From Puniceicoccales bacterium (GTDB lineage Bacteria > Verrucomicrobiota > Verrucomicrobiia > Opitutales > JAIRLM01), in contig JAITDL010000044.1 of NCBI GenBank assembly GCA_031282565.1, positions 1-35,876 on the forward strand: a DNA stretch of 35,876 bases. The letters are read 5' to 3'. The position numbers were made by a program, and so were the translations under genes. Below the pieces are notes generated by a model. The model had not been told where the DNA came from, did not search any database, and worked only from the letters and a program-made list of their open reading frames with translations. Below are positions 7,866-15,818 of the stretch, in pieces; the stretch's first letter is position 1, and each line of letters starts with the position of its first letter.

Positions 7866-7990
7866 GGTGTTCTCTAAGCAAAATATTTCCGGCGAGTCAA
7901 GATTTTTTTTGCGCGATTTGATTGAGTTTGGGTCGAGTGCGATGAATAAATCTCGCACCGCCGTGGAAAATTATCCACCATGCTGCGGCC

Positions 7991-9859
7991 GTGGACGAAA
8001 AAGATGTACTAGCAAAGACGGTGAGGAGCGTGCAGCTAGGCAATGCCGCCGCCGCTGCCAGGGTTGACGAAAAAAAGAAGGATACAATCCCTTTTGTGCC
8101 AAGTGCCAATGCAATGGCCGTCTCGGAAGCGAGAAAGCGCGAAAGAGATAGTGTGACCGTCGCTCCCGATGGCAGGCGGTCGGAATTGCCGGGGCGCAGC
8201 CAAAATTTGGTTGCGGAGCAGAAAAAGGCTCAGCTGGCTGGCGAATTTGCTCAGCTCCTTCACCTGCCAAGTGATGTGAAATCTGGCGCCGCACCGGGAG
8301 TCTATGTCAATTTTGCGAAGAAGCTATCCAACATCTTCCAGCGCAGGCAAAGTTCATCGGCAAAAAAAACGGATCTGCGCAGCAGCGACGATGAAGATGA
8401 CGATGATGCTCTGCCGCTCTCACTTGGTGTTGATGAGCCGGACGACGGTGGCGATGGCGATGATTTCCACGAAGAAGGTGAACTGGAATCGGATGAAGAT
8501 GGAGAATTGGCTTCCGCCGGCGGCGCGGAGGTTGGCCGCGAAGACGTTGCCATTGACAGGGCAAAAGCCGGTGGCAGCGGAGAGCGCAAAACTGTCACAT
8601 GGAAACAACTTTGGTCCAGGCACGCCGGCGATCTTGAAAACTATCCGCCACATCTGCTGCGACTTCTCGTTGCCGCGGAAAAGCAGTCGAAGTCCGTGGC
8701 CGAGCAGCACAATCTGCTAAACTACGCCAAGCAATGTGCGAAAATTGACGTCGAAATGCTTGGCTCCCAGGAGGCCGCCGCGGAAAAGCAATTGGATATT
8801 CTCAAGACAAGGGAAGACGAATTCAGTAAAAAGCGCTACGAGCGCACGAAAAAACTTCTGGCTGCGATCCGCCGCGATAGACGCAGCGCCGAACAATTTC
8901 TGGCGCAGGTTGAGTCGGCGATCGGCGTCATCGAAAGGGAAAGGGGAGACCAACTTCGCGACGAATACAAAATAGTTCCGAAGGCACGCTTTGTTAGCTC
9001 CGAGATGGGATGGAGCGGGTTCGACGCCGGTGCTGAACTCGCCGTCGACTACGTCAGTGACGTTTTGGCCATCGATGGCGCAAGTTTGTTTTTTGAAAAC
9101 TTCATAGGCAAACACATGGCCATGGGGTTTGAAACGTACTTTGACGCCATGCTCAAACTTCTCGGCGCCGACATTGCTTCGATCGATCCATCCAGGGAAG
9201 TAGCTCATCTATTGGCGGTTAGACAGGCATTGTTCGACGCCGAAATATCGCACCAAATCTACGATAGCGTAGTGCTAATTGATCAAAAACTCGAGCACAT
9301 TGGCATCATGCTCGAGCGGGAGAGCGGCTACTACGAACCGGTCTGGATGAAAATTGAGGTGGATGAAGATATGCTAACTGTTTCAACGGCAAGAGGTTAT
9401 GGCCCAATGGAGCCCGTAAAAACAATCGCGGTCTCCAATAGAAGTAACCATTTTGCAGAGCTTACGAAGCTTGTCAACAGCCTGCATGCGGACGGCATAT
9501 ACATGGAAAACTGCGCAACTGGCTGGGGCCGCGATCTCTTCTACGGCGTTCGCGTTCGCTACGGTTTGCCAATGCTGCGCAGGGAGTTGCCAGGTTGGAG
9601 GAGTGGCGCCACTAGAAGCGTCGCCCCATCGATTCCCGTGGCGAGGTTTTTTGGAGATCGTTCCGACAAAGCGCCAAGCCAAATAGAATTGAGACCGGCA
9701 TTTAGAAAAAATTTTGGCCGTTCGCTGCCTGTTCTTGGGAATAGGCCTGCATTTTTAAATCATTTTTTGTGTGCAGCCGTTCCGGATCCGCGTTCGACAC
9801 AAATCGCACCGGTAACAATTTGCGCCGGTATTTTTGCGCCAAGATCAGTTCGCTCCTAG
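7991..9859 (+). CDS. SctW-like type III secretion gatekeeper (YopN/CopN/InvE type), putative
   Basis: The 622-residue product starts at a GTG with no clear ribosome site. Residues 1-125 are polar and Ser/Arg/Lys-rich, then comes an acidic run at about 130-172. A helical block follows at about 200-440. Within it, a stretch ending F-E-T-Y-F-D-A-M-L-K-L-L-G-A-D-I-A-S, then P-S-R-E and L-L-A-V-R-Q-A-L-F-D-A-E, has the pattern of SctW proteins (F..aL..LL.ALGADLaS..PS.e...L..v..dLy). In known systems this protein plugs the export gate and sets the order of translocator and effector secretion. The C-terminal 180 residues do not look like TyeA and end in a basic, Pro-rich tail, which is odd. No injectisome gene is in the window. 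The call rests on pattern memory, so it is moderate. Confidence 0.5.
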   Translation: MDEKDVLAKTVRSVQLGNAAAAARVDEKKKDTIPFVPSANAMAVSEARKRERDSVTVAPDGRRSELPGRSQNLVAEQKKAQLAGEFAQLLHLPSDVKSGAAPGVYVNFAKKLSNIFQRRQSSSAKKTDLRSSDDEDDDDALPLSLGVDEPDDGGDGDDFHEEGELESDEDGELASAGGAEVGREDVAIDRAKAGGSGERKTVTWKQLWSRHAGDLENYPPHLLRLLVAAEKQSKSVAEQHNLLNYAKQCAKIDVEMLGSQEAAAEKQLDILKTREDEFSKKRYERTKKLLAAIRRDRRSAEQFLAQVESAIGVIERERGDQLRDEYKIVPKARFVSSEMGWSGFDAGAELAVDYVSDVLAIDGASLFFENFIGKHMAMGFETYFDAMLKLLGADIASIDPSREVAHLLAVRQALFDAEISHQIYDSVVLIDQKLEHIGIMLERESGYYEPVWMKIEVDEDMLTVSTARGYGPMEPVKTIAVSNRSNHFAELTKLVNSLHADGIYMENCATGWGRDLFYGVRVRYGLPMLRRELPGWRSGATRSVAPSIPVARFFGDRSDKAPSQIELRPAFRKNFGRSLPVLGNRPAFLNHFLCAAVPDPRSTQIAPVTICAGIFAPRSVRS

Positions 9860-9873
9860 TTGCTCCATAAAAA

Positions 9874-10869
9874 ATGCCATTGACAAAGGCACGCGCCGCG
9901 CACAGCAACCGTTCCATGTTAAGTCCATTAGCAAATAGCGCGGATAGCGTAAAATCAATTCGAGCTTATTTCCCAGATGGCGGTAAAAAAATCGATCCGA
10001 GTAAAACCACTGAGGATAGATTCAATCCAGATGCCGCGAAGGTGTATAAGTACAACGGCAGTCTTCTGACTGCCGATCAGTTTCGCGACATTGAAGCGCA
10101 TTTAAAATTGAACGAATTCCCAGATGGACATTTGATTATGGCTGGCGTGCCGGATATTTTGTCTACCCATGCATGGTTCGCTAACTTCGGTCAGGGCGCA
10201 AAGATTGCAATTACGCCCATTGCTGGCCTGGACGCTAGGGAAGTCGATCCCTTTATTTGCGCTACAAAAATTGCTGGGTTTTTGAATCTTTTAGTCGAGC
10301 GCCCGTTGACGCAGGATGAGCGGGCTGATTTTGGCGGAGTACTTGCCGATTGTGCTAGTGTTATTTTACACGGTCTTGGCGATGATGGACTTGGCTTGTT
10401 TGGTAGCCGTAGGGTGCCGCAGGCTGATCCCCAAAAGGACGGCGCTGGCGTAGTCGAATTTAGCTCTAAAGACAGAGGGAGAAACCGCCTTGCGCATATT
10501 GGATACATAGCAGCTGTAATTGCGAATCGGTTCACTGATAAGCTCCATGAGCTGCGACTTACGTCCGGGAAAGCCTTGCTGAAAGAAAAATTTCCTGGGG
10601 TGGCGTTTGAAGTCAAATTGTATCGTGACTGCGCCGATGAAGCAAGAAGAATTGCTGCGGATCCGAAGTCGCCGCGTGTGATGCAGATTTTTGCGCCAGT
10701 TAAGGACGATAGTAAAACTGATTCCTATTCGACGCAATGGCTCGTTTTTTATTGGGATGGTGATAAGTTTCGTCCAAATCCATGCATCAAGAGAAGGACG
10801 AAAGTAGAATTTGCCAATTTGCTCATGGCAATGAAGAAACGGGTGCCACCCAATGCCGTGGCTGTTTAG
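9874..10869 (+). CDS. Unknown 331-residue protein downstream of the SctW-like gene
   Basis: I do not recognise this protein. The ATG at 9874 lies 14 bases after the stop of the SctW-like gene, on the same strand, so the two are probably cotranscribed. There is no signal peptide or membrane segment. The N-terminal 60 residues are polar and Ser/Lys-rich, as in many secreted effectors or their chaperone partners. The middle has a Gly/Ala-rich hydrophobic part (residues about 90-190). The C-terminus is basic and contains a W-L-V-F-Y-W-D-G-D-K-F-R-P stretch. Its stop overlaps the stop of the convergent methyltransferase by three or four bases. A role linked to type III secretion is only inferred from position. 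Confidence 0.7.
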   Translation: MPLTKARAAHSNRSMLSPLANSADSVKSIRAYFPDGGKKIDPSKTTEDRFNPDAAKVYKYNGSLLTADQFRDIEAHLKLNEFPDGHLIMAGVPDILSTHAWFANFGQGAKIAITPIAGLDAREVDPFICATKIAGFLNLLVERPLTQDERADFGGVLADCASVILHGLGDDGLGLFGSRRVPQADPQKDGAGVVEFSSKDRGRNRLAHIGYIAAVIANRFTDKLHELRLTSGKALLKEKFPGVAFEVKLYRDCADEARRIAADPKSPRVMQIFAPVKDDSKTDSYSTQWLVFYWDGDKFRPNPCIKRRTKVEFANLLMAMKKRVPPNAVAV

Positions 10870-11648
10870 TGTCCGGTGCGCTTTGCCTCGTAGATGAAAA
10901 GGGCAGCTGCCGTTGCGGCGTTTAGCGAGTCTGATCCGCTGCCGCACATCGGTATGCGCAGGCACAGGTCGACGTTTTCCATCCAGAAGGCACTGAGTCC
11001 ATTGTGCTCATTTCCTATGGCAATTGCAAGTGGGCCCATGGGCATCGAATCCCAGTAGCACTTCTCGGCGCTGGGGCCGGTTCCAACAATGAAAATGCCG
11101 TTATTGCGGAGAAACTTAAGCGCATCTCCGTTGTCGCAGATTGCCGCTGGAACGGAAAAAATCGCCCCCTGTGAGGCGCGAATTGCGTTTGGATTCCAAA
11201 AATCCATGAGCGGATCGGTTGCGATTAGGAGGTTGCAGCCGGCGGCATCTGCTGTGCGGAGGATCGCCCCCAGATTTCCGGGTTTTTCGATGGATTCCGC
11301 GACTATGACCAGCGGGTTTGGCGCAAGTGATTTAGGGAGTTTCATCTCAGGGATTTTAGCCAGTGCTAGCACGCCATCGGGGTTTTCTCTCAATGAAATT
11401 TTTTCAAAAACGCTGCTGGGCAGCATAAAAACACGGCAATTCCCGGAGAATATTTTAACAAATTCGCCGTCGGCAGCTGCAGATTCATCCAGATAAATTT
11501 CCAAGAGATTAATGCCGTTTCCCTTCGCTCGCAGGCATTCGCGGCGCCCTTCTATGAAAAAATGTCCACTGCGCCGCCTGGCGTCGGCCTTTCTCAGCTC
11601 AACCAGGTGCAAAATGCGGCCGTTGCGTCTGCTTTCGATGCGTTCCAT
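10866..11648 (-). CDS. SpoU/TrmH-family RNA 2'-O-methyltransferase
   Basis: The 260-residue protein has the three SpoU (SPOUT) motifs in order. Motif 1 is G-N-L-G-A-I-L-R-T-A-D-A-A-G, motif 2 is I-A-I-G-N-E-H-N-G-L, and motif 3 is L-R-I-P-M-C-G-S-G-S-D-S-L-N-A-A-T-A-A-A. These form the trefoil-knot AdoMet site with the catalytic Arg in motif 1 and the Asn/Glu of motif 2. An N-terminal L30e-like substrate-binding part precedes it (R-R-S-G-H-F-F-I-E-G). It methylates the ribose of an rRNA or tRNA nucleotide; the exact target (RlmB-like or other) cannot be told from sequence. The gene starts with ATG, 57 bases downstream of the giant minus-strand gene in transcription order. Confidence 0.9.
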   Translation of the reverse strand: MERIESRRNGRILHLVELRKADARRRSGHFFIEGRRECLRAKGNGINLLEIYLDESAAADGEFVKIFSGNCRVFMLPSSVFEKISLRENPDGVLALAKIPEMKLPKSLAPNPLVIVAESIEKPGNLGAILRTADAAGCNLLIATDPLMDFWNPNAIRASQGAIFSVPAAICDNGDALKFLRNNGIFIVGTGPSAEKCYWDSMPMGPLAIAIGNEHNGLSAFWMENVDLCLRIPMCGSGSDSLNAATAAALFIYEAKRTGH

Positions 11649-11705
11649 TGTGTTAGCGCTGGCTGCGCCAATCGAAAAGCCAATGGCGGAACATTGGCAA
11701 GATTA

Positions 11706-14700
11706 CTATGCAGTATCTTCTTCAGGTTTTTCTTTTTTCGTATCTGGAGTGATTCCAGGTTTCGGCTTGGGAAGCTTTTTCGTGACTTCCTGTCTCTTGC
11801 CGGCAATTTTTAGACCAACTTTTGCAACTTCTGCCGCTTTTTGGCCCATTGTTAGGACGGAAAACACGAGCCACGTGATTTCGCGCATTGTCCTAAATAG
11901 GAATCCGAAAAAGAATATGATGAAAATGCAAATAATGCAATAGCCGGCTACGGATTTGCCGTTTTCGGCGGCGTCCATGGCTCCTCGCAGAATTGCAAGT
12001 CCACTTTCATAGCGTTCCAAATTTAGTTTTTTGAGCGTTGATGTTCCGGCTATAATGTGGACTCTGGTTGCCTGATCGATGCCGCCGTCGTCCGGCGATT
12101 GGTAGGCAATCAGGATATTGCCACTTCTCCCGGTTCCGGCCGTTAGTTTAGCAAGTAGTGTGAAATCGGCGGCGGATTTTGTTGCAGAAGACGATGTTGG
12201 CTGTGATGCGTCCTGGTCGCCAGTCGGTTGCTGTTGGCTGCCGTCGCCGGCAGGAGACGCTGTTATGGCGGCCATGACCGGCTTGACAAACGGCGTAATG
12301 GCATGCTCTGCGAGCATCTCAACAACAGCTTGGCGGAATTGCGCACAATCCCCATCGGTTAACTCGTAGATGGCGTCTGCCATCGTTTTTTCGCCGTCGC
12401 ATCCAGCCGCTATATTTCCAAGGCAGGAGATAATTGTAAGTGGCGCATCGTCAACCGATTTTAGGAGAGATGGCTTACTGAAAACAATGTGATAGCAAGC
12501 GGCATTGATGATATCATTTTTTTGTGGAGGATGTTCTGGCATATTTTCAATATTCAGCTGATCGACTATTGATAGTAGGTCATTGTCGTCCGCGGTCTTT
12601 ATTATGTTGAGCGCAGCGGAAAGCATTTTCTCTCCAATAGTACGACTCGCGCAGTCACGCACACATTCAGCCAATTGCGCCAGCGGCATCAGACCGCTAC
12701 CATAGGCAATTTCCAGCAGGGCAGGCAGTGCTTCACTATGCTTTTCGAGAAAGGTAATGTGTCTATTCACAGATTCTAGTATTTTGCATATGGCTGCGGC
12801 GTAAAATTCAGCAGCTCTTGAATTGCTTTCCACGGATGCAGCAGTAAGCGGCGGCAGTGTGGCAAATATTTCTTGCAGGCGCTTTGCTTCCAATTTGGCT
12901 ACTAGCTCACCCGCCGTCGACGGCAAGCCGTTGTCGGCAAGCTTTTGAGCATAACTTTGGTCAAGCGTTAACTCTATGGCGTTGGTGAAATTGATCGTTT
13001 TTTTAAGCACAATATCAAACAGCGCTACGTCTTGACCGTTAAGTTTGATCTTCTTTGATGGATTTGCCAAAATGTATGCGAAGACTCCAATGGCCGTTTC
13101 TGGAGTTTTAGCGCCTGCTGTTTTAACGTCATTCAGTGATTTGATCCAGTCAGAAATCACCTCGATTGCCACAGGTGGGCCACCATCGGAAAAGACAATA
13201 TCAAGCGCGTCACTGAAACGTCGGTCTCCGGCGGCATAAATGGCATCTAGAATTGGTTTTATATGTGCTTTGCGAAGGTATTTAGCCGCCTGTTCCGCAT
13301 TAAAAAAGATGTCAACTAATTGGTTGATGTGCGCGGCGATTTGATTTTTCGTTTCATATGTAGTAACTATGGCGGCGACATTGTCGTCAATGGTGTCCCG
13401 TGCGGCTGACGTTGCGGAAGTTAATCCCGAGTCGCCGGCATGTTTTGTGCGTACCGGCCGTCTAGTAAGTGCTTCGTTGAGTTTAGCACTGCCGCTATTT
13501 TGTGCCGGCTTAGCGTCCTTGATATATGCGACGTATCGACTAAGTGCTTCTGTGCCTCTGATTGATTTACGCATGTCGGCAATTGTGAAATCACCAAAAG
13601 CCTTCGTCAAAACTGCAGCTGTTGCGAAATCTGAGCCAGGCACGGATGTACTTTCAATGGCGTTTGCTACCGCGGCAATTTGTTCTCCTGTGACGCATTG
13701 CCGAATGAGCTCTGCGGATTTATCTTTAATTCTCTGATCATTCGAATGTTGCGCTCCAAATATGGCAACCATGGCGAATGCAAGGCACGATTTGCTGGAT
13801 TTGTCGTCAATTACTAAGCGCTCAAAGTCGATGGAGCTAATGACTTCGAGTAGTCGAGCCGAATCTCTAAGCATAAATATTCCATAGTTATCGTTGGCGG
13901 CATTTAAAAATCTTGAAGCACAATTCCGCAGTAGATGTTTGCAAATCGCCGAGTTGTAATGGTCGTTCGTAAGTGAACTAACTCTGATGGCAAAGTCCTT
14001 ACCGATTTTATCTTCGTAGCTAAGCGCACTATTCTCACTAATTTCTGTGCCAATTGAATTTAGTAAGGCATTAAATGAATCTCTTTTGAATTCCGCCAGA
14101 GCATCGAGTTGTTCATTTGTGATGGCGGCGATTTGCTCTGCGGTGCCGTATGTCAAAACACCTGCCAAAATGTGCAGCACTGTGTAATTTCGAGCCTGTC
14201 CGTTGGGGGCAGTCAGACTGCCAACGATATTCTTCGGAATGGATTTGTAGGCCTCGTTGACACCCCTACACCTGTGGCGGGCGGCCTTTGATGCGGCATC
14301 ATATCCGCCAAGACATGACACGTCCTCAAGCCATTTTGGGTTTATTGCCTCCAGTTGCTTGGCTGAACAATGCTCAAACATGTGTTGAAACAGAGGCAGC
14401 TCGACATCTCCAGATTCCGTTTTGGCGCAACGGTTTAGCAGCCCAAAGAACTCAACCGGCAGCGCCTCTAGCAGCTTTTCAATTTCGGATCCAGTCAATT
14501 CTTCTTTGATGATCATTCTAGTGAGTAGCTCTACCCACTCCTTCTTGACGTCGTCAGCACTGGCAGAGAACAGTTTACCAAGGAGTGCTGGACTATTTCT
14601 AGCTAGGATTTTCAGATTTTCGCCGACCCCATCATTGAGTTCTGGGCCAAGCCCACATCTAGCATTTGGTTTGAAAGTTAGATATCGCGAAAGAAATCCA

Positions 14701-15491
14701 TTTGCGTCGATTGATTTTGACGCATCTCCAACCAGCACATCAATTCGTCTGTCGGAATTCAATAGTGAATCAAGATCAGCTTGCGGAATTCGCAATTGAC
14801 CTACCGCAGAAACAATAGCATCATCTCCTGATAGCAATGCCATCCACAGCAATATTGTGCCAACATTCATGCACCTGGTAGATTCGTCGCCGTAGCCCTT
14901 TGATTGCATTGCTTTCGCCAGACTAATTACGCCTTCAATGGCTCTGGCATTTGCCGCATTAAGTGCCGCTTCAAGTGGAATTTCGGTCGCCGACGAAAAA
15001 TGGCTACCACTCGGTAAGGATTTTATACCGGCGCATAGTTTCAAGCTGCCATGAATTAGTTCGCACAAGTACCAGGGGCTGATGAAGTCAGAGAAACGCG
15101 TTGGTTCATCTAGGTCGCTGAAGTACACCGAGGTGTTTGCGGACAGCAAATACAGAATTACTGGGCTTAAATTGCCATTGTATTCAATTTGCTTGCCGTC
15201 ATTGCTGTCGACGAGGTGCAATTCGAGCCTGCTCGAACTATCAGCACTGTCAGGGGAAAGTGCGATGGAACGAATTGCGACAAGAAATTTATCGCAAGCT
15301 GAGTCAACTCTAGGTAGCGGATCGAACTCGGCGATTTTTTCCAAGTCCCCTGAGTTCAGTATTTCTTTGACGGCATCAAAATATCGCTTTGGTAGCTCAT
15401 TTTGTTCGACTACAGCCGCAGCAGGTGCTGCTTCAGGACTGCCTTGTTGCCGACTGACTGCTGGATCGCCCATTTGCCCACATGGAAGCAT
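11706..15491 (-). CDS. Giant unknown protein with helical repeats and C-terminal membrane anchor (minus-strand partner)
   Basis: The open frame runs back to a TTG at 15617, but the first credible starts are ATG 15491 (M-L-P-C-G-Q) and ATG 15473 (M-G-D-P-A-V-S). The product is about 1260 residues. After an Ala/Pro-rich N-terminus the chain looks all-helical, with recurring segments such as I-T-N-E-Q-L-D-A-L, V-T-G-E-Q-I-A-A-V-A-N-A-I and L-T-G-S-E-I-E-K-L-L-E-A-L. This suggests a degenerate helical solenoid. Near the end a hydrophobic segment (Y-C-I-I-C-I-F-I-I-F-F-F-G-F-L-F) precedes a 60-residue Lys/Pro-rich tail. It is divergent from another giant gene whose end carries the same F-F-G-F-L-F segment. 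No signal peptide is seen. I do not know its function; a tail-anchored or secreted host-interaction protein is possible. Confidence 0.8.
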   Translation of the reverse strand: MLPCGQMGDPAVSRQQGSPEAAPAAAVVEQNELPKRYFDAVKEILNSGDLEKIAEFDPLPRVDSACDKFLVAIRSIALSPDSADSSSRLELHLVDSNDGKQIEYNGNLSPVILYLLSANTSVYFSDLDEPTRFSDFISPWYLCELIHGSLKLCAGIKSLPSGSHFSSATEIPLEAALNAANARAIEGVISLAKAMQSKGYGDESTRCMNVGTILLWMALLSGDDAIVSAVGQLRIPQADLDSLLNSDRRIDVLVGDASKSIDANGFLSRYLTFKPNARCGLGPELNDGVGENLKILARNSPALLGKLFSASADDVKKEWVELLTRMIIKEELTGSEIEKLLEALPVEFFGLLNRCAKTESGDVELPLFQHMFEHCSAKQLEAINPKWLEDVSCLGGYDAASKAARHRCRGVNEAYKSIPKNIVGSLTAPNGQARNYTVLHILAGVLTYGTAEQIAAITNEQLDALAEFKRDSFNALLNSIGTEISENSALSYEDKIGKDFAIRVSSLTNDHYNSAICKHLLRNCASRFLNAANDNYGIFMLRDSARLLEVISSIDFERLVIDDKSSKSCLAFAMVAIFGAQHSNDQRIKDKSAELIRQCVTGEQIAAVANAIESTSVPGSDFATAAVLTKAFGDFTIADMRKSIRGTEALSRYVAYIKDAKPAQNSGSAKLNEALTRRPVRTKHAGDSGLTSATSAARDTIDDNVAAIVTTYETKNQIAAHINQLVDIFFNAEQAAKYLRKAHIKPILDAIYAAGDRRFSDALDIVFSDGGPPVAIEVISDWIKSLNDVKTAGAKTPETAIGVFAYILANPSKKIKLNGQDVALFDIVLKKTINFTNAIELTLDQSYAQKLADNGLPSTAGELVAKLEAKRLQEIFATLPPLTAASVESNSRAAEFYAAAICKILESVNRHITFLEKHSEALPALLEIAYGSGLMPLAQLAECVRDCASRTIGEKMLSAALNIIKTADDNDLLSIVDQLNIENMPEHPPQKNDIINAACYHIVFSKPSLLKSVDDAPLTIISCLGNIAAGCDGEKTMADAIYELTDGDCAQFRQAVVEMLAEHAITPFVKPVMAAITASPAGDGSQQQPTGDQDASQPTSSSATKSAADFTLLAKLTAGTGRSGNILIAYQSPDDGGIDQATRVHIIAGTSTLKKLNLERYESGLAILRGAMDAAENGKSVAGYCIICIFIIFFFGFLFRTMREITWLVFSVLTMGQKAAEVAKVGLKIAGKRQEVTKKLPKPKPGITPDTKKEKPEEDTA

Positions 15492-15818
15492 TTTTTTTTG
15501 TAATGTCAAGGGTGTCCGAATGGCGATTGCGTGTATTTGAACTAATTGCCGGCCGCCATTTCGCTTAAAAAGCAAATTGCGCGCGAATTCGCAGTGCGGC
15601 GCAAATGGCTGAGTCAAAAAAACTCACAGGAAAATTTGCCGCAGACATTGACGAACAGCTAAAATGCCAATGCGCGCCACAAAAAACCTTAACTAGCGGC
15701 TGTAAAATTTTTGCGCGTCGCCATTTTCAGCGGAGGCTTCCGCAAATCGAGCGATTTTGCATTTTTTTACCTTTACTTCGCTGGCACATTGGGCAACCTA
15801 TTGATCGTGGTATCTGCT
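15492..15818 (+). other. Intergenic region between the two giant divergent genes
   Basis: This stretch of about 327 bases must hold the promoters of both giant genes. A run of nine T (nine A on the minus strand) abuts the minus-strand start, and a TTGACA lies just upstream of that run on the minus strand. Its placement leaves no room for a standard promoter of the ATG at 15491. A short inverted repeat GCGGA/TCCGC is near 15730. The plus-strand frame stays open here from a TTG at 15711, so the boundary is uncertain. I see no RNA gene. Confidence 0.4.

Noticed and set aside
7971..7979. TTATCCACC, similar to a DnaA box
   Set aside because: Single copy with one mismatch, no cluster and no dnaA/dnaN neighbourhood; not evidence of an origin.
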